From positions 62,001-126,000 of the forward strand of contig NZ_JAGPYK010000018.1 of assembly GCF_018070045.1 (NCBI RefSeq): a stretch of DNA of 64,000 bases. Reading direction: 5' to 3'. Each line of letters opens with the position of its first letter. Position 1 is the stretch's first letter. A model generated the notes under the pieces. That model was given only the letters and a program-made list of their open reading frames with translations, ran no database searches and was not told where the DNA came from. Both the position numbers and the translations under genes were made by a program. The stretch comes from Micromonospora sp. U21. Its GTDB lineage: Bacteria; Actinomycetota; Actinomycetes; Mycobacteriales; Micromonosporaceae. Positions 1 to 6,443 of the stretch are shown here, piece by piece.

Positions 1-49
1 CGGTGGGTCCACTTGCGCGCGACACGGTCCCGCGCGGGAGACTGAGCGG

Positions 50-700
50 GTGAGTCTCTTCGGCCCCGAGCGGGCGCCCGGCTGGCCGGCGGTGCTGGTC
101 GACGGCCCGGTGCTGCTGCGGCCCTACCGGCGCTCCGACGCGGCGGCCTGGTCGGAGGTGCGCCGGGCCAACCAGTCCTGGTTGTCACCCTGGGAGTCGT
201 CGCTGCCCGGCGACTGGGACGAGCTCAACTCGCCGGCCGCGTTCCGCTGGGTGCACCGTGACCAGCGGCGTTCGGCCCGCGAGGGCGAGGGCATGCCGTT
301 CGCGGTCTGCCTGCGCGAGGCCGACCGGGACCGGCTGGTCGGGCACATCAACGTGGGCAGCATCGTGCGGCGGGCGTTGTGCTCCGGGTACGTCGGCTAC
401 TGGGTGGATGCCCGGGTGGCCGGTCAGGGCGTGATCCCAACCGCGCTCGCGCTGGCCGTGGACCACGCGTTCGGTCCGGGTGGGCTGCACCGGGTGGAGA
501 TCAACATCCGGCCGGAGAACCGGCCGTCCCGGCGGGTGGTGGAGAAGCTGGGCTTCCGCGAGGAGTCGTACCACGTGCGCTACATGCACATCGACGGCGC
601 GTGGCGGGACCACATCGGATACGCCATGACGAGTGAAGAAATAGCTGCCGAGGGTGGCCTGTTGGCCCGATGGCACCGGGTACGCGCCAGTGCGCGGTAA
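50..700 (+). CDS. rimJ: GNAT N-acetyltransferase, RimJ-like
   Basis: Encodes a 216-aa GNAT-fold acetyltransferase of the ribosomal-protein-alanine N-acetyltransferase type, which moves acetyl from acetyl-CoA to a protein N-terminus. The middle has the acetyl-CoA-binding stretch (GQGVIPTALAL), followed by the family's HRVEINIRPENRPSRRVVEKLGF region, written here in part as NRPSRRVVEKLGF. The GTG start at 50 gives the usual family length. Its place just before sepX and tRNA-Ala matches the Rv0995-Rv0996 order of mycobacteria, where a moeA-type gene would lie upstream, outside the window. The family is clear; the substrate is not proven. The stop codon lies directly against an inverted-repeat element. 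Confidence 0.9.
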   Translation: MSLFGPERAPGWPAVLVDGPVLLRPYRRSDAAAWSEVRRANQSWLSPWESSLPGDWDELNSPAAFRWVHRDQRRSAREGEGMPFAVCLREADRDRLVGHINVGSIVRRALCSGYVGYWVDARVAGQGVIPTALALAVDHAFGPGGLHRVEINIRPENRPSRRVVEKLGFREESYHVRYMHIDGAWRDHIGYAMTSEEIAAEGGLLARWHRVRASAR

Positions 701-792
701 GAGGCTGTCGGAAAATCCCGGATCGACCTCCGACGCCGCCGGTCGTCGGCTGGGTTCGCTTGTAGCCGCGACGGGATCTGCCGACAGCCTCT
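700..792. repeat. MITE-like inverted-repeat element
   Basis: AGAGGCTGTCGG at 700-711 is repeated as a perfect inverted copy, CCGACAGCCTCT, at 781-792. A second stem inside (ATCCCG near 714 and CGGGAT near 772) is separated from the outer one by a 3x3 internal loop. The tetranucleotide CGGT occurs at 695-698 and again at 793-796, which could be remains of a target duplication although one A separates the left copy from the terminus. The structure looks like the ends of a miniature transposable element. It could also be a long terminator hairpin for rimJ. Confidence 0.45.
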
Positions 793-977
793 CGGTCGTC
801 CCACGGACGGGATCGGCGCGGCGCGGCGGCATCCCGGTCGGCGCGCCGTAACCTCAAGTAACTGCAAGCTTCGGCAAGCGCCGCCCATCCGGACGATCCA
901 CGCAACCAAGCGCGATCGGTGGAAGATCCTGCGGTCGGGTGGTGGTTGCTCCGAATTCGGTGACGGGAGGGGTGAGG

Positions 978-1754
978 GTGCCGACCTCGGTGCTCCTCGC
1001 CGTCCTCGCCGCCGCCGGCCTGCTCGCCCTGGCCCCGGCGCTGGTTCGCCGGTACGACGCCACCGAGCGGCTGGTGGCGGAGCGGGCGCAGTCGACGGCG
1101 CGGGTGCTCCAGCGCCGCCGGCGGCGCCGCACTGTGCCGGGGCGGCGACCCGTGCACCCGCCGCGATCGCTTGTCGTCACCCTCAGTGAAGATGCGGCTA
1201 CCGGAGCGTTGACAGCGCCGGTCTCCGCGCCCCCGGCGGGCCGCCGCTCCGGCCGGCTGCGCGCCGTGCCGCCCGCACCGAAGCGGTCCCGGCGCCGCCC
1301 GCCGCCCCGCCGGCAGCACACCCCCGCCGTGTACCGGCGCCGCCGTGTGCTCGCCGCCCTGCTGCTGCTCAACGTCGTCGAGTTGATCGGCGTGCTGTTC
1401 GTCAGCCCCGGCTTCTGGATCGGCTTCTCGGTCACCTTCATGCTGCTGGCCGTGTACGTCGTCCACCTGCGCGGCCGGGCCCTGGCCGGCCGGCGCCGGC
1501 GCCGGGCCCGGGCCCGGGAGGCGGCCTGGCTGGCCGCCCGGCAGGCCGAGGTGCGCCGCGAGCAGGCTCGCCGAGCCGCGGCCCGCCGGGAGGCGCAGCG
1601 CCGGCTGGCAGCCCAGCGCGAGGGGGTACGCCGCGCCGCGATGGGCCTGGACCGCCCGGGGGACCTGCCGGCCGCTGTCAACGGTGGCTCGGTCTCCTAC
1701 CGGCGGTCCGGTGGGCTGCGCGGGCGCCCCTACGAGGCCGGCCGCGGCGCCTGA
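978..1754 (+). CDS. sepX: SepX/GlpR-type divisome membrane protein
   Basis: Encodes about 258 aa. A membrane segment lies at residues 1-20 and a second hydrophobic region at about 124-163. Basic, Arg/Ala-rich linkers lie between them and after them (about 168-228), the latter likely coiled-coil. This layout and the location after rimJ match the actinobacterial SepX family (Rv0996-like), which in Streptomyces supports FtsZ-dependent septation with dynamins. The GTG at 978 is preferred because GGGAGG ends at 970, giving 7 nt of spacing; an in-frame GTG at 972 would be too close. The function is transferred by synteny and architecture rather than by catalytic motifs. Confidence 0.75.
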   Translation: MPTSVLLAVLAAAGLLALAPALVRRYDATERLVAERAQSTARVLQRRRRRRTVPGRRPVHPPRSLVVTLSEDAATGALTAPVSAPPAGRRSGRLRAVPPAPKRSRRRPPPRRQHTPAVYRRRRVLAALLLLNVVELIGVLFVSPGFWIGFSVTFMLLAVYVVHLRGRALAGRRRRRARAREAAWLAARQAEVRREQARRAAARREAQRRLAAQREGVRRAAMGLDRPGDLPAAVNGGSVSYRRSGGLRGRPYEAGRGA

Positions 1755-1780
1755 CCGGCCTGACCCGATCCGCGCTGGCG

Positions 1781-1905
1781 CTGGCGCTTGATCGACTCCA
1801 TATCGGCGATGTGGAGGGGTGCTGGCGCTTGATCCACTCGGTTTCCTGAAGGTCGGGGTGTCACGGCGTCCTGGATACCCCGATTTCCGGGAGGTGGAGT
1901 GGATC
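1781..1905. repeat. Direct repeats plus nested inverted repeats
   Basis: CTGGCGCTTGATCGACTCC at 1781 is repeated with one change at 1822. From 1831 a stem-loop can form: GATCCACTC (1831-1839) pairs with GAGTGGATC (1897-1905), and inside it TCGGGGT (1853-1859) pairs with ACCCCGA (1877-1883). There is no credible gene in 1755-2026. This is probably a dispersed intergenic palindrome. Confidence 0.45.
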
Positions 1906-1964
1906 TTTCGGTGGGTGGGAGCGCCGCGCTGGGGGCGGATTCGCGGTCGGGGCCGACGACCTGT

Positions 1965-1970
1965 TAGCCT
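1965..1970 (+). promoter_or_regulatory. Possible -10 box for tRNA-Ala
   Basis: TAGCCT fits the actinobacterial TAnnnT -10 consensus and lies about 57 nt before the tRNA. No clear -35 box is visible, so this is a weak call. Confidence 0.35.
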
Positions 1971-2026
1971 TGCTGCCGGCCCGCCCGGTGTAAGCCGGGT
2001 CGGACCGAAGCCGGTTCGCCGGCGGA

Positions 2027-2100
2027 GGGGCTGTGGCGCAGACTGGTAGCGCACCTCGTTCGCATCGAGGGGGTCAGGGGTTCAAATCCCCTCAGCTCCA
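2027..2100 (+). tRNA. tRNA-Ala (CGC)
   Basis: A full cloverleaf can be drawn. The 7-bp acceptor stem GGGGCTG/CAGCTCC contains the G3:U70 wobble pair that identifies alanine tRNAs. The anticodon arm is CCTCG-TTCGCAT-CGAGG with anticodon CGC. The T arm is AGGGG-TTCAAAT-CCCCT and the discriminator base is A (2100). CCA is not encoded. Its 3' end is duplicated at 3731-3757, marking it as an integration target. Confidence 0.97.
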
Positions 2101-2103
2101 CCC
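2077..2103. repeat. Left attachment-site copy (att core)
   Basis: These 27 bp, covering part of the T arm, the 3' acceptor strand and three following Cs, recur identically at 3731-3757. This is what tyrosine-integrase elements leave when they insert in a tRNA 3' end and restore the gene. Confidence 0.85.
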
Positions 2104-2108
2104 AGTTC

Positions 2109-2143
2109 AAAGGCCGTTTCCCGTGGTGGGAGACGGCCTTTTT
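2109..2143 (+). terminator. Rho-independent terminator after tRNA-Ala
   Basis: A 14-bp stem (AAAGGCCGTTTCCC with GGGAGACGGCCTTT, one G:U pair), a five-base loop and a T tract. An almost identical hairpin follows the duplicated tRNA end at 3764, so the integrated DNA carried its own copy of the terminator as well as of the tRNA tail. Confidence 0.9.
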
Positions 2144-2150
2144 CGACTCC

Positions 2151-2172
2151 GTACAGCAGCGAAGTACAGCAG
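2151..2172. repeat. GTACAGCAG direct repeats
   Basis: GTACAGCAG occurs at 2151-2159 and 2164-2172, 13 bp apart, just inside the left end of the element. A third copy is at 2690-2698. Short direct repeats next to an attachment core are typical of arm-type integrase binding sites, so that is the proposed role. Confidence 0.45.
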
Positions 2173-2207
2173 TTGCTGGCCCTGGGCTCGATGGAGCTGA
2201 CCGCGAG

Positions 2208-2652
2208 CTAATCCGGCAGTGGCGTGGGGTGCATCGTCAGGTAGATCAGCCCCTGCTCCTGGTGAACCGTGCAACCCAGTTCGTAGGGCTCGACAGCGCC
2301 GATGCGGAAGATGAGGGTGACTCGATCCTGCACGAATCTCTGTGTGCCGGTGAGCTCCCCGAAGACGTTGGTGATCTCTTGCTGGTCCAACCCTGCCCGT
2401 AGGGGGGAGCCGGAGCGCGTCGGTCATGCTCTGGACCGTTGGCTCCGGCAGGGCGACGAGGTCGATCGCTACCGAACGCGTCACCTCGGGATCCGATTCA
2501 AGACGAAGCCACTGTGTGAAGCCCGACGCCTCCCCGACCCAGCAACGCTCCAGGTACTCCCAGCCGCGAAGCTGCTCAAGGTGCTCCAGCGCTATGAAGT
2601 CGGCCAGGCGAAGCCGACCGAAGGCGTCATGCGAGATCCCCAACGGCTCCAC
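2208..2652 (-). pseudogene. Frameshifted element gene, unknown function
   Basis: Two minus-strand frames join into one 147-aa protein if a single base is removed from the C6 tract (G6 on the plus strand, 2402-2407). The first part runs from a GTG at 2652 (upstream AGAAGGGG, 7 nt spacing) through HLEQLRGWEYLERCWVG to MTDALRLP. The second continues as GLDQQEITNVFGELTGTQRF and ends ...TMHPTPLPD at the TAG at 2208-2210. Composition is that of a soluble globular protein and no family was recognised. The shift may be a true inactivating mutation, phase variation in the homopolymer, or a sequencing error. A TTG at 2703 is an alternative upstream start. Confidence 0.55.
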
Positions 2653-2783
2653 CCTGACGCCCCTTCTGTTGATCGAGACCGGGGCGACAGTACAGCAGCT
2701 CAATGGAACTGCTCGCCGAGCCGGCTGAGTGCCGTCTCGGTCGCCTCCGAGGCGACCTGCGCGTCGATGTTCATGGTCACGGG

Positions 2784-3020
2784 CAGGGAGTGGAAGGTGC
2801 CCTCATCGGGCCAGCCGGCCGCCTCACGCCAGGTCCGCCATATCTGGGACCAGCGTTGGTCATGGATCGGCCGGCCCTGATCGTCGGTGACCAGCAGCGG
2901 GACCAGGCGGTGCTTGGGTTGCTTTCCGCGGTCCGGGGTGCCCGCGGTGATGTCTGGCAGCTCCACCAGGACGGGTGGGTACGCGCGGATTACTGGCGAA
3001 TGCTCAGGGAGGTCGCAGCG
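2784..3020 (-). pseudogene. Tyrosine integrase fragment
   Basis: The minus-strand reading contains GRPIHDQRWSQIWRTWREAA followed by GWPDEGTFHSL, which resembles the stretch of phage/plasmid tyrosine recombinases leading to the catalytic HxLRH box. It breaks off at FHSL, exactly where the second catalytic Arg should follow, and then runs into unrelated sequence. The N-terminal DNA-binding part, the first catalytic Arg and the C-terminal Tyr are all missing. It cannot be active and marks how the surrounding element was inserted. Confidence 0.7.
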
Positions 3021-3236
3021 ACCCGCTGCGACTGCTGAAGAATCAAGAGACAGTACGAGGCTCGGCTGGAGCGCACTGACCGTAACCTTCACTTACGAAG
3101 TTATTGCTATTTCGAGCCGCAACCCGCCCTTGACGTTCACGCTTCCGCCGGCGGCGCGCCATACCAGACGAAGCCCCAGCCGCTTGAGTGGTCAGGCAGG
3201 TCCTCGAAACCGAGTCCTCCGCTGTGCGCAACACGA

Positions 3237-3242
3237 TAATTT
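3237..3242 (+). promoter_or_regulatory. -10 box of micro-ORF (leaderless)
   Basis: TAATTT ends 6 nt before the ATG at 3249, the spacing expected for a leaderless actinobacterial transcript. Confidence 0.45.
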
Positions 3243-3248
3243 TGCGAT

Positions 3249-3404
3249 ATGGGCATCACCGGGGGCATAGCATGCTTCTTTCTGGTCGTCGTCATCGTGG
3301 CGGTCATCGCGTTCTGGGTGGTGCGGTACGGGCTCGGCCCGAAGAAGCCGCCACCACCATCGGACGTTCTGGAGCCGCCGCAGCACCCGCGCGACCGTCG
3401 CTGA
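3249..3404 (+). CDS. 51-aa single-pass membrane micro-protein
   Basis: An ATG at 3249 opens a 51-aa frame. It has a short N-terminus (MGITGG), one strong membrane helix rich in V, I and F (about residues 7-26), a basic turn (RYGLGPKK) and a proline-rich, charged tail ending RDRR. A hydrophobic helix followed by positive charges suggests an N-out, C-in membrane protein. There is no Shine-Dalgarno, but a TAATTT hexamer 6 nt upstream would make a leaderless mRNA. It lies inside the tRNA-Ala element, so it may be element cargo. The function is unknown. Confidence 0.55.
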   Translation: MGITGGIACFFLVVVIVAVIAFWVVRYGLGPKKPPPPSDVLEPPQHPRDRR

Positions 3405-3730
3405 CGCGGCGACCGACGGAAGCGGGGCTTCCGAGTCTCAGCAGCAAGAACAATTGCCCCCGCCGGACGGGCAGGCAACCAGGTTCCACAGCCCCGACCG
3501 ATTGTCGGGGGGCGTGGTGGTTGCGGGACGGAGTCATCCCACCCACCTGCCCAAGGGGTGCCAGCACGGCACCGGGGTGTCAAACGATGGAGCGTGTCTG
3601 ACACCCGCACAGATCCGGCACAACGGGAGCGAAAAGCCGTGTCAAACGTCGACAGACCTTGGCGACGGCTGTGCGGGTGGTGCCGCGGATCCGCACGATT
3701 CAAGATGATCTATCAAATTCGAAGGTGCGC
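3405..3730. other. Non-coding right end of the element
   Basis: No convincing gene is visible. GTGTCAAACG occurs at 3577-3586 and 3639-3648, and GTGTCA at 3577 has an inverted partner TGACAC at 3599-3604. These lie 80-150 bp inside the right attachment copy and may be integrase or excisionase arm sites. Confidence 0.4.
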
Positions 3731-3757
3731 GGGGTTCAAATCCCCTCAGCTCCACCC
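3731..3757. repeat. Right attachment-site copy (att core)
   Basis: An identical 27-bp copy of 2077-2103. Upstream of it there is no tRNA body, so this is the displaced original 3' end of the alanine tRNA gene. Confidence 0.85.
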
Positions 3758-3763
3758 CGGATC

Positions 3764-3797
3764 AAAGGCCGTCTCCCAGTGTGGAGGCGGCCTTTTC
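3764..3797 (+). terminator. Original tRNA-Ala terminator
   Basis: The stem AAAGGCCGTCTCC pairs with GGAGGCGGCCTTTT and closely matches the hairpin at 2109-2143. It is probably the native terminator pushed away from the tRNA by the insertion. Confidence 0.75.
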
Positions 3798-3831
3798 GAT
3801 CTTGTGCCGTCGTGGAGGCGGCGGCCAGGCC

Positions 3832-4257
3832 CTAGTAGTGGTTGTCGATGGGTTGGCGCGCCTCGTCAAACAGCGCCGGGCCCTCGTACCGCACCGGAGG
3901 CAGTGGCGGGGTGGCGGGCTTGACCTCCTCGAACTGTTCGGTGGACAGGGCGTACACCACCCGGCCGAGGCCGGACCGATCGATCGCGGTCGCGCACATC
4001 GGGCAGGGCTGGCAACTGGTGAACATGGTGGTGCCGGCCGCCACGTCGGGGGCGAGTTCCCGGGCGGCCCAGCGGGCCAGCTTCAGCTCCGGGTGGGCGG
4101 TGATGTCCGAGTCGGAAACCACGGTGTTGTGGTCCTCGATCAGGACTGTGCCGTCCGCATCGACAAGCAGCGAGCCGAACGGCCGTTCGCCGGACGCCCC
4201 GGCCTGGCCTGCGATTTCCACGGCACGGCGGAGAAACTTCTCATCGTCGGGGGTCAT
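3832..4257 (-). CDS. CMP/dCMP-type nucleoside deaminase
   Basis: A 141-aa zinc deaminase of the cytidine/guanine/tRNA-adenosine deaminase fold. The zinc and proton-transfer residues are visible as H55-P-E57 and C85-x-x-C88 (CQPCPMC). Most relatives have HAE rather than HPE. The family hydrolyses amino groups of purine or pyrimidine bases or nucleosides; this subgroup is often called guanine or nucleoside deaminase and the substrate cannot be fixed from sequence. Its ATG overlaps the stop of the upstream oxidoreductase by four bases, so the two are translated from one mRNA. Confidence 0.85.
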   Translation of the reverse strand: MTPDDEKFLRRAVEIAGQAGASGERPFGSLLVDADGTVLIEDHNTVVSDSDITAHPELKLARWAARELAPDVAAGTTMFTSCQPCPMCATAIDRSGLGRVVYALSTEQFEEVKPATPPLPPVRYEGPALFDEARQPIDNHY

Positions 4258-5105
4258 CGGTCCTCCTGGGATTTGTGGTGAGCGGCCACGGCCGCGAGTG
4301 TCTGCCAGGCGCGTTCGGGCTGGCGGATCTCGGTCAGGTCGCCGTTGAACGGGTCGAGCACCACCGCCTCCGCGCCGAGCTGGCGCACCTGGTCGATGTC
4401 GGCGATGATCTGCTCGATGGTGCCGATACCGGCGAGCCGGTCCGGGTCGCTGACCGGCTCATGGGTCTCCCGAAGTGCCATGCGCGGCACCAACGCGGGC
4501 ACCGCGCGACCCAGTTCGTCGGCGATGGCCTTGAGCCGCTCGGCCGCCTCCGTCAACCATCCAGGCGTGAACCGCAGCGGGTGCCAGGCGTCACCGAGTC
4601 GGACGGCGCGTCGCATGCCGGCGTCGCTGTTGCCGCCGACCCAGATCGGGACCGCCTCCGTGTCGTAGTCGTCGGTGTCGCGCCAGGCGTCACGCATGGC
4701 GTTCAGGTACTCGTCGGTCAGCGCGCCGCGCCGGCGGTACGGCACGCCGAGCGCCTCGAACTCCTGCCGGGCCCAGCCGACGCCGACGCCGAGGACGAGC
4801 CGGCCGCCGCTGAGCCGGTTGAGGTTCGCCGCCATTCGGGCGGTGAGCAGCGGATGCCGGTACGGGACGATGAGCACGGTGGTGCCCAGCCGGACCCGGC
4901 GGGTCAACGCGGCCAGCCACGACAGCGTGGTGAACGGCTCATAGAACGGCGCGGGATACTGCTCGGCCACGTCCGGGGTCACCGCGATGTGGTCGGAGAC
5001 CATCAGCAGGTCGAAGCCGAGCCCCTCGACCGTCTGCGCCCACCGCCGCAGCATCTCGGGATCGGTGCCCGGGGCGAAGTTGGGTACGTTCACGCCAATC
5101 TGCAC
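4254..5105 (-). CDS. LLM-class F420-dependent oxidoreductase
   Basis: A 283-aa luciferase-like monooxygenase-fold protein. The start (IGVNVPNFAPG), the barrel motif GFDLLMVSDHIAVTPDV and VGVGWARQEFEALGV are characteristic of the actinobacterial TIGR03560/F420-dependent subgroup. Members use coenzyme F420 or FMN to oxidise or reduce small metabolites. A GTG start at 5105 is preceded by TAGCCT and exactly 7 nt, indicating a leaderless mRNA. It forms a two-gene operon with the downstream deaminase. The cofactor is inferred from the family and the substrate is unknown. Confidence 0.85.
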   Translation of the reverse strand: MQIGVNVPNFAPGTDPEMLRRWAQTVEGLGFDLLMVSDHIAVTPDVAEQYPAPFYEPFTTLSWLAALTRRVRLGTTVLIVPYRHPLLTARMAANLNRLSGGRLVLGVGVGWARQEFEALGVPYRRRGALTDEYLNAMRDAWRDTDDYDTEAVPIWVGGNSDAGMRRAVRLGDAWHPLRFTPGWLTEAAERLKAIADELGRAVPALVPRMALRETHEPVSDPDRLAGIGTIEQIIADIDQVRQLGAEAVVLDPFNGDLTEIRQPERAWQTLAAVAAHHKSQEDR

Positions 5106-5112
5106 GGGTTCA

Positions 5113-5118
5113 AGGCTA
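5113..5118 (-). promoter_or_regulatory. -10 box of LLM oxidoreductase (leaderless)
   Basis: TAGCCT on the minus strand, 7 nt before the GTG at 5105. Confidence 0.6.
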
Positions 5119-5137
5119 GTCAGCGTGGAACCGACGC

Positions 5138-5572
5138 GTGAACATCGTTTTCACGGGCCTTGGTGGCTCCTGGCTGAATCCACGCATGATGCGGCTGGAG
5201 GCGACCGGTGTGATCACGGGCTACCGCGCCGAGGTCGACCTGACCAAGGCGGGCTTCGTCGTGCTCGCGGTGGTGCGGCTGGAGTACCCCGGCAGCCGGC
5301 ACGAACCGCTGCGCCGGCTGCTGGAGCGACGGTGGGAGATCCTGGAGTGCCTGCGCACCACCGGTGACGACTGTCACGTGCTGAAGGTCGCCGCGACGTC
5401 CATGGCACACCTCGAACAGATCGTCAACGAACTCGCCGCGTTCGGCAGCACCACCACCAACGTCGTCTACAGCGCCACCCTGCCCTATCGCGGCCCGCGC
5501 CCGAGGCAGCCCCGACCTGCACAGGATGGGCGAGGCCCTCACGCCGGCCCTCGCCGGACACGATCGGGATAA
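5138..5572 (+). pseudogene. Lrp/AsnC regulator lacking its HTH
   Basis: From about residue 17 the frame reads RLEATGVITGYRAEVDLTKA and then a ligand-binding (RAM) domain, including LECLRTTGDDCHVLKVAATS, typical of Lrp/AsnC regulators. In an intact protein about 35-40 residues of helix-turn-helix precede RLEATGVI. Here the frame starts only 48 bp upstream with unrelated residues, and the space back to the neighbouring gene is too small to hold the domain. The gene is therefore a remnant or, less likely, a HTH-free oligomerisation partner. The tail after TLPYRG is Pro/Arg-rich and probably not original. Confidence 0.7.
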
Positions 5573-5577
5573 CCACG

Positions 5578-6336
5578 TCAGGAGAAACGCTCCGTCATCA
5601 CGGGTACCAGGCCGTGCTGTCGCATGACGTTCGTCAACTCGTGCAGGGTTGCGCTCAATGCCGCGGAGGGACCGTCTCTCAACAGGACGGTCACGTCGAG
5701 GCACCAGGCAACGTCTCGACCGACTCGGCGCACGTCCCAGGCGAACTGGTCGTCGCCCTGATCCAGGCGGCCGGCGACGACTGACCCCGGAGAACGCGGT
5801 GTGCCGTCGACCGTCGACTGCCAGAGCGTCCTGAGGCTCGTCACATGATCCTCCCGGAGATCCTTCGCGAAGAGGATGCGGTAGACGCGCCGTTCGTGGA
5901 ACCCGGCGGGTGGGTGCGCGGGGCCGAGCCGCAGCGGCGGAGCGGTGGCGAACGGCTGGTGGTCGCGGAAGTAGGTGCGCAGGACCGCTTCGGGTGGCAA
6001 CTGCCCGCCGCCGAGCTCGCGGTAGACGCTCTCGGCCTTCTTACGGGAGGTGGGAACGACCCGGTCCAGCACTTCGCGATCCCTGCGCAGGCTCCGGCTG
6101 AACGAAGCGGAGCTCCACCAGTCGGCACCTGACGGCGTCCAGCCGGCGCTGTCCAGCCCCGCCGTCGAGAAATCAGCGTGTCGGGTGAACTCCTCGACGA
6201 CGATCCCGTCCACATCGGCGGTCGGACCACGGTCGCCCGGATTCGTCAGGAGCAGGTAGTAATCGAGCGGAAGCCGCCGCTCGGTCGCCTCGACGACCGT
6301 CGTCCCAGGTTCTGTGCGAAGCGGCGCGGTAGGCAT
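5578..6336 (-). CDS. Conserved hypothetical protein
   Basis: A 252-aa soluble protein with no signal peptide or membrane segment. I recognise no family. It starts with a Thr/Pro-rich stretch, then LPLDYYLLLTNPGDRGP, and contains aromatic-rich segments (SGADWWSSASFSRSL). The C-terminal half is marked by FHERRVYRILFAKDLREDHV and an amphipathic end. The ATG at 6336 is preferred over 6345 because GGAGG lies 9 nt before it. It is convergent with the AsnC remnant and divergent from the Gfo/Idh/MocA gene. Codon usage is native, so it is probably a real gene. Confidence 0.65.
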   Translation of the reverse strand: MPTAPLRTEPGTTVVEATERRLPLDYYLLLTNPGDRGPTADVDGIVVEEFTRHADFSTAGLDSAGWTPSGADWWSSASFSRSLRRDREVLDRVVPTSRKKAESVYRELGGGQLPPEAVLRTYFRDHQPFATAPPLRLGPAHPPAGFHERRVYRILFAKDLREDHVTSLRTLWQSTVDGTPRSPGSVVAGRLDQGDDQFAWDVRRVGRDVAWCLDVTVLLRDGPSAALSATLHELTNVMRQHGLVPVMTERFS

Positions 6337-6413
6337 CAGCGACATCCTCCGTCTTCGGTCTCGATCGGGGATTCCGGGCCACCGTAGCGAAGGGAGGCGG
6401 TGTCCCGGGCGGC

Positions 6414-6419
6414 TAGCAT
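6414..6419 (+). promoter_or_regulatory. -10 box of Gfo/Idh/MocA gene
   Basis: TAGCAT lies 24 nt before the ATG, leaving room for a short leader with GAGGAG as ribosome-binding site. Confidence 0.5.
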
Positions 6420-6443
6420 CCGGTGTCGACGTGAGGAGTCCAC

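Larger units (their letters stand above)
2104..3757. mobile_element. Decayed tRNA-Ala integrative element
   Basis: About 1.65 kb lies between the two 27-bp copies of the tRNA-Ala 3' end. It contains a fragment of a tyrosine integrase (minus strand), a frameshifted gene of unknown function, a 51-aa membrane micro-ORF and short direct repeats near both ends. Parts of it (around 3080-3250) are visibly lower in GC than the flanks. No replication or transfer gene remains. It is best read as the scar of a larger integrated plasmid or phage that lost its middle. Confidence 0.8.

Noticed and set aside
501-2054. A 517-aa minus-strand frame over rimJ and sepX
   Set aside because: Arg/Pro-rich shadow without motif, running through the tRNA boundary region.
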